Numbered from the stretch's first letter, positions 30,385 to 53,609 are shown. The stretch is DNA of 64,000 bases from Paenibacillus sp. W2I17 (GCF_030815985.1 NZ_JAUSXM010000001.1:372001-436000); one strand, 5' to 3'. Translations and numbers: made by a program. The notes: generated from the sequence alone by a model not told the origin.

Positions 30385-31590
30385 ATGAGTAATGTAGCTC
30401 TGTTGTTTCCTGGACAAGGTTCTCAGATGGTTGGGATGGGGAGAGACTTTTGGAATAACTTTGATGTGGCTAAGAAGTTATTTGAAGAAGCCAGTGATGC
30501 CATTTCTTTCGATTTGAGAAAGTTATGTTTTGAAGGTAGCATGGCTGATTTGACAATGACGATGAATACTCAGCCTGCACTTTTGACTGTTAGTGTCATA
30601 GCATATCAGGTGTATATGCAAGAAATAGGGATGGAACCCGCTTATTTGGCTGGGCATAGTTTGGGAGAATATTCGGCTCTGGTCTGCGCAGGTGTTCTCT
30701 CATTTCATGACGCCATTAAACTGGTAAGACAACGAGGTCTCATTATGCACAATGCAGACCCGGATCAGAAAGGTACCATGGCCGCCATTTCAGGTATTCA
30801 TTTAGATACACTTCAAAACATATGCGAACAAGTTTCAACGATCGAGCGTCCTGCTTGTGTGGCTTGTATGAACGCTGACCAGCAGTTTGTCATTTCGGGA
30901 CATCGGCACTCTATACAAGAAATTATTAAAAGGACAGAAACCCTGGGAACGAAACATTCTTATATCAATGTAAGTGGTCCCTATCATTCTCCCATGATGC
31001 AAACCGCAGCAGAACAATTCAAAGTTGAATTGGATCAATATCAATATGCCCATGCAAAATACCCGATTATCTCAAATGTTACAGCAGCACCCTATGAGTC
31101 TGATCGATCTGTCGTGGATTATTTAAACATGCAGATGACGATGCCTGTAAGATGGTTAGAGTCGATGAACTATTTGATTAAACAGGGAGTCACTGAAGTT
31201 ATAGAGTTGGGTTCTAAACATGTGTTAGTTAGTCTTATGAGTAAAATAACTAAGCGTATTGTACCTTACTCGCTAAGTCAGCCTTCCGATTTAATAATGC
31301 TTACAAATACACATGAAAGAAAAAATAAGCTGTTAACAATTCGTAAAAAATGGTTGTCTGAGCTCATGGTAACCGCACTCATCTCCCGGAATTATAACCC
31401 TGATTCGATATCATACACCCAAACGGTTGAGCCATTATTTCACCAATTACAACAGGCAAAGGAACAAGTAAACAACAATGAATATGAACTTAGTGAAGAA
31501 GAGATAAATGATGCTCTACAGGTATGTCATTCCATTATTATAGCAAAAAAAATTCCATTGGATGGAACCGCGTTCATCGATGCAATCTAG
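30385..31590 (+). CDS. Trans-acting malonyl-CoA:ACP transacylase, ItuD/FenF-like
   Basis: 401 residues from ATG 30385 with GGAGG 7 bases upstream. Residues 1-290 are a FabD domain: LFPGQGSQ, active-site S92 in GHSLGEY, catalytic H201 in GPYHSPMM, and the arginine-bearing VRQRGLIM. About 110 further residues form a C-terminal extension with helical, charged sequence. The ~400-residue length matches the ItuD/FenF/MycD-type transacylases of iturin clusters rather than housekeeping FabD (~310). It should load malonyl onto the ACP of the KS module in SynA, which has no AT domain. It starts the cluster but is separated from SynA by a terminator. Confidence 0.9.
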   Translation: MSNVALLFPGQGSQMVGMGRDFWNNFDVAKKLFEEASDAISFDLRKLCFEGSMADLTMTMNTQPALLTVSVIAYQVYMQEIGMEPAYLAGHSLGEYSALVCAGVLSFHDAIKLVRQRGLIMHNADPDQKGTMAAISGIHLDTLQNICEQVSTIERPACVACMNADQQFVISGHRHSIQEIIKRTETLGTKHSYINVSGPYHSPMMQTAAEQFKVELDQYQYAHAKYPIISNVTAAPYESDRSVVDYLNMQMTMPVRWLESMNYLIKQGVTEVIELGSKHVLVSLMSKITKRIVPYSLSQPSDLIMLTNTHERKNKLLTIRKKWLSELMVTALISRNYNPDSISYTQTVEPLFHQLQQAKEQVNNNEYELSEEEINDALQVCHSIIIAKKIPLDGTAFIDAI

Positions 31591-31630
31591 TACCCGATCT
31601 GTTCTTTTGCAAGATCTATATTACAGCGAC

Positions 31631-31661
31631 AGACTGCCTTTTTGTAAGGTAGTCTTTTTGT
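31631..31661 (+). terminator. Terminator between the transacylase and synA
   Basis: AGACTGCCTT-TTTGT-AAGGTAGTCT followed by TTTTTG. SynA therefore probably has its own promoter, or relies on partial readthrough. Confidence 0.85.
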
Positions 31662-31763
31662 CTTTTAATGCATCTGAACTTGTTGAAGTTTCAGATATTT
31701 GGTAATAAATATGTCAATAACTCACAAATCAATCTCTATTTTTTACCATATAGTAACAATAAA

Positions 31764-31797
31764 TTGATTGATTTTACATATATTTCTATGGTAAAAT
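31764..31797 (+). promoter_or_regulatory. Candidate synA promoter
   Basis: In an AT-rich gap, TTGATT (31764-31769) lies 17 bases from TATGGT (31787-31792), and an overlapping TTGATT (31768-31773) lies 18 bases from TAAAAT (31792-31797). Either would fit SigA. This rests on pattern only. A strong GGAGGAG precedes the ATG at 31864. Confidence 0.35.
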
Positions 31798-31845
31798 TTT
31801 GCTTGAAAATATGTGTAAATAATTAGATAAGCTTGTTAGAGATGA

Positions 31846-43752
<11,907 letters not shown>

Positions 43753-43787
43753 AATAACTAAAAATATAAATGTGATCGGGGTGCCGT

Positions 43788-46700
43788 ATGTCTATTTTTA
43801 AGAAACAGGAATCGTATTGGGCAAGCCGATTTGAAGATGATGATCATCTTGTTCATTTGCCTTATTGCAAGACAACCTCCAAACAGCCAGACGATACGCA
43901 GCACCAGAATGATATATATAAGTCTTTGTCAGCCGATGTTTCATATAAAATCAAGTCCATGTCACGAAATGCTCCTATGGCGATATATACGATCTTATTA
44001 ACGGGAGTTCAGTGTCTGTTATATAAATACACGAATGAAACCAAGATGATTATTGGCATACCAACGATGGAAGAAAAGAACAATGATCTATCGCTCTCGA
44101 ATAAGGTTCTTGTCTTAAAAAATAATATCAATCATGTGATGTCATTCAAGTCCGTATTTAATCAAGTGAAGACCTGTTTAACCGAAGCCATTCAGCATCA
44201 ACGAATCCCTTTCAGAAAAATGGTTGAACGTTTAAATGTTCAGTATGATTCGAACCATGTACCTCTGATTCCTACCTTGGTTTCGTTGAATGAAATTCAT
44301 CCTGCCCTTGATGAAAATAACGTAAAAGCGGCGACAATGTTCCACTTTGATCTGGAGCACGACTCCATTCAGTTAAGATTAGTTTATGATGATGATCGTT
44401 ATGATCGCGATTATATGGTTCAAATTGTAGAGCATCTTGACCAATTGTTATCCGTTGTGCTGAACCAACCTGATTTGGAGTTAAGTCATGTCGATATGTT
44501 ATCGGAGTTTCATCGAAACAAGCTGTTATATGACTTTAACGATACAAGCGTGGGGTATCCACAGAACAAGACGATGCATCAATTATTTGAAGAACAGGTG
44601 GAACGAACACCGGACCATCCGGCAGTCGTATTTGAGAATAGACAGTTAACGTACAGAGAGTTAAATCAAAAATCCAACCAATTGGCCCGATTGCTTCAAG
44701 CTAAGGGGGTGCAGGCGGGTCAGTTCGTTGGCATTATGGCAGAGCGCTCACTTGAGATGATCGTAGGTTTATTCGGTATTCTAAAAGCTGGCGGGGCTTA
44801 TGTCCCAATCGATCCGGAATATCCGGCAGATCGTATTCACTATATCCTTGAGGATTCAAAAGTGGCTTGGTTGCTGCATCAAAGTCATATACAGAAGCCG
44901 GAACATTTTGCAGGGACATGTGTCATACTGGATTCTGAAATAAATCACCATGATCATCATTTAAATTTGGAAGATGGAGCGATCTCCAGTGATTTGGCAT
45001 ACATGATCTACACGTCTGGAACAACAGGCCATCCCAAAGGCGTAATGATTGAACATGCCAGCATTGTGAATTCCCTGCAATGGAAATCGGATTTTTATCA
45101 TTTTACCGGAGATGATCGGGTATTAATGCTGAATCCTTTCGTTTTTGATTCATTTATTACTCATTTCTTTGGTCCGATAATATCTGGCTCGACAGTGTAC
45201 TTGTTAAACCAGCAACAGTGTAAAGATGCTGTGGCCATCAATACGATGGTCAAAAAACAGCAAATCACACACATCCAAAGTCCACCCAGTTTCTTGATGA
45301 CCCTATTGGAACAAGTAAGCGTGGAAGATTGGGCATCCATGAAAAATGTGGTGGCTGCGGGAGAGAAGATTGTTCCTGCCTTAATACACAAATTGCAGCG
45401 AATCAATCCACGCATCGAAGTGTGTAATGAATACGGTCCAACCGAAAATAGTGTTGTATCCACAGTTCTGTCGATCAAGTCGGCAGATCAAAATATCTCA
45501 ATCGGGAAGCCTATTGCGAACAATAGAGTCTACATTTTAGGAGAACGGAATGAATTGCAGCCTATTGGAGTTCAGGGAGAATTATGTGTAGCCGGAGCAG
45601 GGCTATCCAGAGGTTACTTGAACCGTCCAGATCTGACTGCGGAGAAATTCGTGGATGATCCATTTGTTTCGGAAGCAAAAATGTACAAGACAGGTGACTT
45701 CGCAAGATGGCTGCCCGATGGGAACATAGAGTATATAGGAAGGGTGGATCATCAAGAGAAAATTCGTGGACACCGGATTGAACTTGGTGAAGTGGAGAAG
45801 GCTCTTCTAAATAGTACCCAGATAAAAGAGGCCATCGTCATAGCCAGAGAAGATGAAACGGGAACCAAACAATTATGTGCGTACCTGGTAGGAGAGGATG
45901 CAATCACGATCGGGGAACTGCGGGAGGCGCTGTCCCAGGAGCTGCCAAACTACATGATTCCGTCCTATTTTGTACAGCTGGATCAGATGCCGCTCACGTC
46001 TAACGGGAAAATCGATCGCAAAGCTTTGCCTGCTCCCAAAGAACATATGTTGAAGGGCATGGAGTACGAAGCACCCCGAACGATGGTGGAACAACAACTT
46101 GTATCGATCTGGGAAGAGGTACTTGGGGTAGAGAACATAGGGATTTTGGATAATTTCTTCGAGCTTGGAGGAGATTCGATTAAATCCATTCAAGTTTCTT
46201 CGAGGTTATATCAAGCAGGTTACCAGGTGCAGATGGATCATTTGTTTAAAAATCCAACCATAGCAAGCTTGATTCCCTATGTCCAACCCATAAGTACCCT
46301 GTCAGAACAGGGAATCATCACTGGAAAAGTGATGCTGACTCCAATTCAGCATTGGTTTTTTGAGCAATACAAGGTGGACGCCCATCATTATAATCAGTCC
46401 GTGATGTTGTATCGGAAAGAAGGTTTTCATGAAGTCACACTTCGCCGTGTATTCGATAAATTGAGTGAGCATCATGATGCACTTCGTACAGTATATCGCC
46501 TTACAGAACAGGGTTATGAAGCGTGGAATGAAGGGTTGGCAAGGGATTCCTTATATACACTTGAAGTGATGGACTTCAAGTCATTAGCAGATCCGTCTCA
46601 AGAAATCGAGAAGAAGGCAAATGAAATGCAAAGCACGTTCACTTTGGAACGTGGACCCTTGATGAAGCTGGGCGTATTTCAATGTGCAGACGGAGATCAT

Positions 46701-49700
46701 TTACTCATCGTTATTCATCACCTCGTCATCGACGGGGTTTCATGGCGAATTTTGATTGAAGATCTATCGAGAGGATATGAACAATTAAGTGAGGGAGAAT
46801 CGATTCAACTACCGCAAAAAACGGCTTCATTCCAATTATGGGCAGAACAGCTTCAGTTGTATGCGAACAGTGATGCGATAACGCAAGAGCTAGCCTATTG
46901 GAATGAAATTGAACAAGCAACCTATAAACCGTTACCTACAGATTTCGAAGCGGATCATGCACTGGAAAAAGACAGTGAAGAGATCACGATAGAATGGTCA
47001 GCGGCAGAAACGGAACAATTATTAAAACAAGCGAATCGTGCGTATAAAACGGAGATTAGCGATTTGCTGCTCCATGCATTAGGCATGTCTATTCACCAAT
47101 GGACGGGCATGGATAAAGTGCTGGTCAATCTGGAGGGACATGGAAGAGAACAAATTTTACCGGATCTCGATATTACACGAACGATCGGATGGTTTACGAG
47201 CCAGTATCCGGTTGTACTTGATATGGAAGCAAGTTCAAATATGTCTCTTTTCATCAAAACAAACAAAGAAATGATTCGTCAAATCCCTAAAAAAGGGATT
47301 GGTTATGGTATTTTACGATATTTAAGTGCACATCAGCAAGAAACGCCCTTTACCTTGAATCCTGAAATTAGTTTTAACTATTTGGGTCAATTTGATCAGG
47401 ATCTTCAGAATAGCGGGATGCAGATCTCTCCCTATCCAGGCGGAGCAACAGCAAGCGACAATCACAGAAGAAATGTTCTTATCGATATGAATGCCTTAAT
47501 TGTGGAAGGCAAATTGACGTTGTCACTTCGGTATAGTCACACACAATATCAAAAAGAAACGATAGAGCGAGTGGGAAAATATTTTAGAGATCATCTGCAA
47601 GAAATCGTGATGCATTGTGTGACAAAAGAGAAGCCGGAATGTACACCAAGTGATCTAACGTTAAAAGGAATTACCATTGAAGAATTAGAAGGATATGTTC
47701 AAGAATCGGAACACATTGGTGAAATCGAAGATATATATGCTTTGTCACCGATGCAAAATGGGATGTTCTTTCATCATTTGCTTCATTCAAAATCGGAAGC
47801 GTATTTCCTTCAAACCACGCTGGATCTTCATGGTTCGTTAGACGTGGAAGCTTTTACGAAGAGTCTGGATCAGTTGATGCAGCGTAATTCGATTCTCAGA
47901 ACAAATTTTCATAGCAAATGGAAGAATGGACCCCTGCAAGTGGTATACCGTCATAAACGGAATGGGCTAATATACGAAGATTTGCGTGAGATGAATGAAG
48001 AAGATCGTGAAGCATACGTGGCAGAATATACAAGAGCAGATAAAATAAAAGGTTTCGACCTGTCTCAGGATGTGTTAATGCGTATTTCGATCTTGCAAAC
48101 GCATGACCAAACCTATCGTTTCATTTGGAATTATCATCATATTTTGATGGATGGCTGGTGCCTGTCTCTTGTAATCCAGGAGTTGTTTGATGGATACTTT
48201 GCTATTCAGGAACAACGAAAACTGGAGGCAAAGAGTACGATTCCATATAAACACTATATTGAATGGCTGGACAACCAAGATCATGAAGAGTCTCTGAAAT
48301 ACTGGAGTGACTATTTGCAAGGTTATGATGAGCAGACCACTCTGCCAAAAGAACATTCAATTACGAAGAGTGATGAATATCATTCAGAGCATATGATTTG
48401 TACATTAAGTCAGGAATTAACCGGACAAATCGCACAAGTGGCCAGTCAGAATCAGGTGACGCTGAATACGTTCATGCAGACAGCCTGGGGAATGTTGCTA
48501 CAGATATATAACGGAAGTGAGGATGTCGTATTCGGAAGCGTAGTGTCGGGCAGACCTGCGGGGATTGTTGGAGTTGAGAGAATCATTGGTTTATTCATTA
48601 ATACCATTCCTGTACGCGTTCAGACTCGAGGTAACGAGACATTTGCAGCGATTATGAAGCGGAATCAGGAACATGCTGTCGCTTCGCATCCACATGACAC
48701 GTATCCGTTATACGAGATTCAAGCGGAAACATCGCAAAAGCAAAATTTGATTGATCATATCCTGATATTCGAGAATTATCCTGTACAGGGCATTATGGAA
48801 CAGTTTGGGGATCAGGAGGAGACAGCTCTTCGGATTACGAATGTAGAAGCAGATGAACAAACGAACTATGACTTTAACCTGATTATTAAACCAGGCCAAT
48901 CCATGAAATGTATGTTCTATTACAATGCTAACGTCTATGATCGGGCAAGCGTAGAACGCATTCAAGGTCACTTGATTCAGATGTTGGAGCAAGTGGTCAA
49001 CAATCCGAATATTCCGATCCATGACATTGACTTGACTACAACACAGGAGAAAACACAAATTTTGGAACAGTTTAATGATTCTATGGCTGAATACCCAATG
49101 GACAAGACGATTCATGGACTGTTTGAGGAACAAGCGGCAAGAACTCCTGAACACGTTGCGGTTGTTTTCGAGGATCAACATTTCACCTATCAAGCGCTGA
49201 ACGAGAAAGCCAACCAATTAGCAAGAACGCTGAAGGCTATAGGCATTCAAAATGATCAGTTAATCGGGATCATCGCTGATCGTTCGCTAGACATGGTTGT
49301 AGGAATCCTTGCGATTTTGAAAGCGGGTGGCGCATACGTGCCGATTGATCCTGAATATCCAGAGGATCGTATAAACTACATGCTTGAGGATTCGGGTGTA
49401 CATGTATTATTAATGCAAAGTCATTTGCAAGAACGTGTCTCTTTTGCAGGAGAGGTCGTTTGCCTGGATCTACCTGAGTCCTATCATGAAGGTCATTCCA
49501 ATTTGGGAATTACTACTGCACCAACAGGCCTGGCATATGTAATTTATACCTCAGGAACAACAGGTAAACCAAAAGGGACATGTATTGAACATAAAAATGT
49601 GGTGCGATTGTTGTTCAACAGTAAAAACTTGTTTGATTTTAATGCATCAGATACATGGACATTATTCCATTCCTTTTGTTTTGATTTTTCGGTATGGGAA

Positions 49701-52700
49701 ATGTACGGAGCATTGCTCTATGGCGGAAAACTGGTTATCGTACCTCAAATGACGGCAAAAAGTCCGGAACAATTTCTACAATTGTTAAAAAACGAGCAAG
49801 TGACGATATTGAATCAAACGCCAACGTATTTCTATCATCTTCTTCAGGAAGAACTGGCAGGTCATGCAGCAGATCTGAAATTAAGAAAAGTGATTTTTGG
49901 AGGAGAAGCCCTCAATCCCGTGTTATTGAAGGAATGGAAGCTGAAATATCCATTTATCCAGTTAATTAATATGTATGGGATAACCGAAACAACGGTTCAT
50001 GTAACGTATAAGGAAATAACCGACATTGAAATACATGCTGGAAAGAGCAATATTGGAAAACCAATCCCGACGTTGCAGACCTATATTCTGGATAAACATC
50101 AACGCATTCAACCGATCGGTGTTCAGGGAGAATTAGTTGTAGCAGGTGAGGGCCTTGCCAGAGGTTATCTGAACCGGCCTGATTTAACCGCAGAGAAATT
50201 TGTTGATCACCCCTGGATTACAGAAGGGAAAATGTATCGCACAGGAGATGCTGCAAGATGGCTGCCGGATGGAAATATTGAATATCTGGGACGAATCGAT
50301 CATCAAGTGAAAATTCGCGGTTACCGAATTGAGCTTGGCGAAGTGGAAACTGCGCTATTGCAAATAAACTCCATTCAGGAAGCGGTCGTTATTGCCCGTG
50401 AGCATGAGGATGGTTCGAAGCAGTTGTGTGCGTATTGGAAAGGCGACAGCTCACTGACAGCGAAGAAAATCAGAATGGCATTATCTCATGAAATTCCGGA
50501 TTATATGATCCCGTCTTATTTTGTTCAATTAGAGCATATACCGTTAACTTCCAATGGGAAGGTTGACCGTAAGGCATTGCCATCTCCACAAGAACATATG
50601 CAAAAAGGGACCGAGTATATGGCGCCGCAGAACGCTGTAGAACAAGCGATCGTCTCTGCCTGGGAAGCTGTGCTTGGTGTTCAAAAGATTAGCACATCAG
50701 ATCATTTCTTTGAACTCGGGGGTGATTCGATTAAATGTATTCAAGTTTCCTCACGACTGCTTCAAGCAGGGTATAAAGTGGAAATGAAGCATTTCTTCAC
50801 CTATCCGACAGTAGCGGAGTTGAGTGAACACGTTACATCCGTAAGCACTATTTCTGACCAAGGGGAAGTTACGGGACAAGTGATGCTGACACCTGTTCAG
50901 CGCTGGTTCTTTGATCAAAATATGGTGGACGCACATCATTACAATCAGGAAATGATGTTCTTTCGTGAAAAAGGGTTTGATGTTCACTTTATTCACAGCA
51001 TCATGGATAAGATCGTTAAACAGCATGATGCTCTACGTATCCTTTATCGACAAGCGCCTGAAGGCGGATATGAAGCGTGGAATCGAAGGGCAGACGAAGA
51101 TGGATTATACAGCCTTGAAATCGTTGACCTCAAAACAGAAGCAGACCCTGCATCGTTCATTGAAAATAAAGCAAAAGAAATTCAGAGTGGTATGGATCTG
51201 TCTCACGGACCTTTGATCAAACTTGGGTTGTTCCAATGTGCTGAAGGGGATCACCTGCTTATTGCCATCCATCATTTGTTGGTAGACGGGGTATCATGGC
51301 GTATTTTATATGAAGATATTCAGACAGGGCAAGAACAGTTCTTAAGAGGTGAAGAAATCCGGCTTCCTCAAAAAACGACCTCGTTTAAACAATGGGCAGA
51401 ACAATTGTCTACATTTGCAGACAGCCCGGCGATGAAGCAAGAGAATCTATACTGGAGTCGTGTGGAGCAGGCCCAGCTAAGCCCGCTGCCTAAAGATATG
51501 GATTGTGATGAGACGATTGGCAAAGATAGTGAAACGCTCACCATTCATTGGACCGCAGCGGAAACCGAGCAATTATTAAAGCGAACACATCATGCGTACC
51601 ATACGGAAATTAATGATATATTGCTAACGGCATTAGGAATGGCTGTTCATGATTGGACAGGCATGGGAGAAATGCTCGTAAATCTGGAAGGGCATGGTAG
51701 AGAAGACATCCTGTCAGAGCTGGACATTACGCGTACAGTGGGATGGTTTACGAGTATGTACCCCGTTATGATTACGATGGAGTCCGGGGCTGACTTATCA
51801 AGGAAGATTAAGACCGTCAAGGAAGGACTGCGCCAGATCCCAACCAAGGGCATTGGTTACGGGATTTCGAGGTATTTGTCACATGGAAATGAAGGATTCA
51901 AGTTAGAGAAAAATCCCGAAATTAGTTTCAACTATATGGGACAGGTGAATCAGGATTCGGGCCAAGATGGCATTAAATTTTCGCCTTATTCCAGCGGGCC
52001 ATCTGTAAGTGAAAACAACAAAAGACCTTTTGTGCTTAATATCAATGGCATTGTTACAGAGGGGCGGTTGTCGCTGTCCATTAACTATAGTTCAAAACAA
52101 TATCGCCGGGAAACGATGGAGCAATTGGCTTTTCTCTATAAGGAAGGTCTTAATAGAGTCGTTGAACATTGTGTAACGATGGAACAAACCGAGCTGACGC
52201 CAAGTGATATTTCATGCAAGTCATTAACCATTGATCAATTGGATCAAATCGTGGAACACACGGGGCACATCGGTCGAATCGAAAATGTGTACCCACTTAC
52301 ACCATTACAGAAGGAAATGCTGTACGAAAGTGAACGGAATCCAATTTCTGGCGCTTACTTTGTACAAATCATGTTTGATATGCGTGGAGATTTGGATGTT
52401 ACCTCTTTTGCGCAAAGTTTGGATCAATTAATGCAAAGGCATGCGATATTAAGAACTAATTTTTACAGTGATTTTGTGGACATCCCTCTTCAAATCGTGT
52501 ATCAAGAGAAGAAATTTGAATTTAACTATGAAGTTGTAGCTGGCACAAGTGAGCTGCAATGTAAAACGTATGTTGACGAGTATATCGAGCAGGACAAGGC
52601 AAGAGGATTTGACTTACAACGAGATTCGCTAATACGTATGTCTGTTTTACGAACAAAGCCTGAGGAATACCGCGTCATATGGAGTTTTCACCATATTTTG

Positions 52701-53609
52701 ATGGACGGCTGGTGTATGTCTCTGGTTAGCAAAGAGATATTTGAAAATTATTTTGCGATTCGGGAAAATAGAAAGCCTCAAGTGACTCTATTAACACCGT
52801 ATAGTCAATTCATTGAATGGCTGGAACAGCAAGATCATCAAGGTGCAATAACGTATTGGAGTCATTACCTGGATGGTTATGAGGGACAAACGAAACTGCC
52901 TGGAGAAAAAATCAAACCGAAACATGAAAGACAGGATTCCAGAACGTTAAACTGTTATTTGGATGATGTACTAATCGAGCAAATGAAACAGATTGCGGAA
53001 CAGCAGCATGTTACTCTCCATACGTTAGTGCAGACGGTCTGGGGTGTATTGTTGCAGCAATACAATGAGAGCAACGATGTTGTATTCGGAAGTGTTGTAT
53101 CGGGCAGACCGCCTGTCATTCCTGGGATCGAAAGTATGATTGGATTATTTATTAATGCAATTCCTGTTCGTATCCAGGCTCAGGCCGATGAGTCATTTAT
53201 ATCTTTAATGAAAAGAAATCAGGCTCAAGCTGTGGAGTCACATGCATATGATACGTATTCGTTATATGATATTCAAAATCTGACCAAGCAAAAACAATCT
53301 CTGATTAACCATGTTGTTGTATATCAGAACTTCCCGGTAGAGAACCGAATGGAGAGTCTGGGTCAGAAAGGTGAAACACCGCTTGAGATTATGAATGTTG
53401 GGGGTACAGAACACAATAGTTTTGATTTTACTTTGATCATCAAGCCTCATGAAAATATGAAGATCATATTGATGTACAATGCCAATGTGTACGACCCATC
53501 TACCGTTGAACAGATTCAAAAACACTTTATTTCCATGATTCAACAGGTGGTAAGTAACCCGGAAGTTAAAATAAACGAACTTGCGTTGAGTACGTCGAAC
53601 AGTTATTAA
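43788..53609 (+). CDS. SynB: two-module NRPS, ItuB/MycB-like but shorter, ending in a C domain
   Basis: 3273 residues, 35 bases after SynA, with only GGGGTG before the ATG. Order: C-lobe-only condensation remnant 1-235; A1 237-745; PCP1 (S797); E1 846-1300 (HHLVIDG, H978); C 1318-1745 (HHILMDGWC, H1451); A2 1750-2262; PCP2 (S2314); E2 2365-2805 (HHLLVDG, H2496); C 2834-3260 (HHILMDGWC, H2969); stop. Both PCPs carry GGDSI, the form that precedes epimerases, and the C domains after E have the D-L acceptor style. A2's code reads D-F-W-N-I-G-M-V-H-K, the established Thr code. A1 reads D-S-T-Q-V-A-E-V-V-K, which I cannot assign; the AEV core resembles some Tyr/His codes. L-D-D stereochemistry over positions 1-3 matches iturins. 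ItuB normally has four modules; here the line ends at a C/A boundary with no thioesterase. Confidence 0.92.
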   Translation: MSIFKKQESYWASRFEDDDHLVHLPYCKTTSKQPDDTQHQNDIYKSLSADVSYKIKSMSRNAPMAIYTILLTGVQCLLYKYTNETKMIIGIPTMEEKNNDLSLSNKVLVLKNNINHVMSFKSVFNQVKTCLTEAIQHQRIPFRKMVERLNVQYDSNHVPLIPTLVSLNEIHPALDENNVKAATMFHFDLEHDSIQLRLVYDDDRYDRDYMVQIVEHLDQLLSVVLNQPDLELSHVDMLSEFHRNKLLYDFNDTSVGYPQNKTMHQLFEEQVERTPDHPAVVFENRQLTYRELNQKSNQLARLLQAKGVQAGQFVGIMAERSLEMIVGLFGILKAGGAYVPIDPEYPADRIHYILEDSKVAWLLHQSHIQKPEHFAGTCVILDSEINHHDHHLNLEDGAISSDLAYMIYTSGTTGHPKGVMIEHASIVNSLQWKSDFYHFTGDDRVLMLNPFVFDSFITHFFGPIISGSTVYLLNQQQCKDAVAINTMVKKQQITHIQSPPSFLMTLLEQVSVEDWASMKNVVAAGEKIVPALIHKLQRINPRIEVCNEYGPTENSVVSTVLSIKSADQNISIGKPIANNRVYILGERNELQPIGVQGELCVAGAGLSRGYLNRPDLTAEKFVDDPFVSEAKMYKTGDFARWLPDGNIEYIGRVDHQEKIRGHRIELGEVEKALLNSTQIKEAIVIAREDETGTKQLCAYLVGEDAITIGELREALSQELPNYMIPSYFVQLDQMPLTSNGKIDRKALPAPKEHMLKGMEYEAPRTMVEQQLVSIWEEVLGVENIGILDNFFELGGDSIKSIQVSSRLYQAGYQVQMDHLFKNPTIASLIPYVQPISTLSEQGIITGKVMLTPIQHWFFEQYKVDAHHYNQSVMLYRKEGFHEVTLRRVFDKLSEHHDALRTVYRLTEQGYEAWNEGLARDSLYTLEVMDFKSLADPSQEIEKKANEMQSTFTLERGPLMKLGVFQCADGDHLLIVIHHLVIDGVSWRILIEDLSRGYEQLSEGESIQLPQKTASFQLWAEQLQLYANSDAITQELAYWNEIEQATYKPLPTDFEADHALEKDSEEITIEWSAAETEQLLKQANRAYKTEISDLLLHALGMSIHQWTGMDKVLVNLEGHGREQILPDLDITRTIGWFTSQYPVVLDMEASSNMSLFIKTNKEMIRQIPKKGIGYGILRYLSAHQQETPFTLNPEISFNYLGQFDQDLQNSGMQISPYPGGATASDNHRRNVLIDMNALIVEGKLTLSLRYSHTQYQKETIERVGKYFRDHLQEIVMHCVTKEKPECTPSDLTLKGITIEELEGYVQESEHIGEIEDIYALSPMQNGMFFHHLLHSKSEAYFLQTTLDLHGSLDVEAFTKSLDQLMQRNSILRTNFHSKWKNGPLQVVYRHKRNGLIYEDLREMNEEDREAYVAEYTRADKIKGFDLSQDVLMRISILQTHDQTYRFIWNYHHILMDGWCLSLVIQELFDGYFAIQEQRKLEAKSTIPYKHYIEWLDNQDHEESLKYWSDYLQGYDEQTTLPKEHSITKSDEYHSEHMICTLSQELTGQIAQVASQNQVTLNTFMQTAWGMLLQIYNGSEDVVFGSVVSGRPAGIVGVERIIGLFINTIPVRVQTRGNETFAAIMKRNQEHAVASHPHDTYPLYEIQAETSQKQNLIDHILIFENYPVQGIMEQFGDQEETALRITNVEADEQTNYDFNLIIKPGQSMKCMFYYNANVYDRASVERIQGHLIQMLEQVVNNPNIPIHDIDLTTTQEKTQILEQFNDSMAEYPMDKTIHGLFEEQAARTPEHVAVVFEDQHFTYQALNEKANQLARTLKAIGIQNDQLIGIIADRSLDMVVGILAILKAGGAYVPIDPEYPEDRINYMLEDSGVHVLLMQSHLQERVSFAGEVVCLDLPESYHEGHSNLGITTAPTGLAYVIYTSGTTGKPKGTCIEHKNVVRLLFNSKNLFDFNASDTWTLFHSFCFDFSVWEMYGALLYGGKLVIVPQMTAKSPEQFLQLLKNEQVTILNQTPTYFYHLLQEELAGHAADLKLRKVIFGGEALNPVLLKEWKLKYPFIQLINMYGITETTVHVTYKEITDIEIHAGKSNIGKPIPTLQTYILDKHQRIQPIGVQGELVVAGEGLARGYLNRPDLTAEKFVDHPWITEGKMYRTGDAARWLPDGNIEYLGRIDHQVKIRGYRIELGEVETALLQINSIQEAVVIAREHEDGSKQLCAYWKGDSSLTAKKIRMALSHEIPDYMIPSYFVQLEHIPLTSNGKVDRKALPSPQEHMQKGTEYMAPQNAVEQAIVSAWEAVLGVQKISTSDHFFELGGDSIKCIQVSSRLLQAGYKVEMKHFFTYPTVAELSEHVTSVSTISDQGEVTGQVMLTPVQRWFFDQNMVDAHHYNQEMMFFREKGFDVHFIHSIMDKIVKQHDALRILYRQAPEGGYEAWNRRADEDGLYSLEIVDLKTEADPASFIENKAKEIQSGMDLSHGPLIKLGLFQCAEGDHLLIAIHHLLVDGVSWRILYEDIQTGQEQFLRGEEIRLPQKTTSFKQWAEQLSTFADSPAMKQENLYWSRVEQAQLSPLPKDMDCDETIGKDSETLTIHWTAAETEQLLKRTHHAYHTEINDILLTALGMAVHDWTGMGEMLVNLEGHGREDILSELDITRTVGWFTSMYPVMITMESGADLSRKIKTVKEGLRQIPTKGIGYGISRYLSHGNEGFKLEKNPEISFNYMGQVNQDSGQDGIKFSPYSSGPSVSENNKRPFVLNINGIVTEGRLSLSINYSSKQYRRETMEQLAFLYKEGLNRVVEHCVTMEQTELTPSDISCKSLTIDQLDQIVEHTGHIGRIENVYPLTPLQKEMLYESERNPISGAYFVQIMFDMRGDLDVTSFAQSLDQLMQRHAILRTNFYSDFVDIPLQIVYQEKKFEFNYEVVAGTSELQCKTYVDEYIEQDKARGFDLQRDSLIRMSVLRTKPEEYRVIWSFHHILMDGWCMSLVSKEIFENYFAIRENRKPQVTLLTPYSQFIEWLEQQDHQGAITYWSHYLDGYEGQTKLPGEKIKPKHERQDSRTLNCYLDDVLIEQMKQIAEQQHVTLHTLVQTVWGVLLQQYNESNDVVFGSVVSGRPPVIPGIESMIGLFINAIPVRIQAQADESFISLMKRNQAQAVESHAYDTYSLYDIQNLTKQKQSLINHVVVYQNFPVENRMESLGQKGETPLEIMNVGGTEHNSFDFTLIIKPHENMKIILMYNANVYDPSTVEQIQKHFISMIQQVVSNPEVKINELALSTSNSY

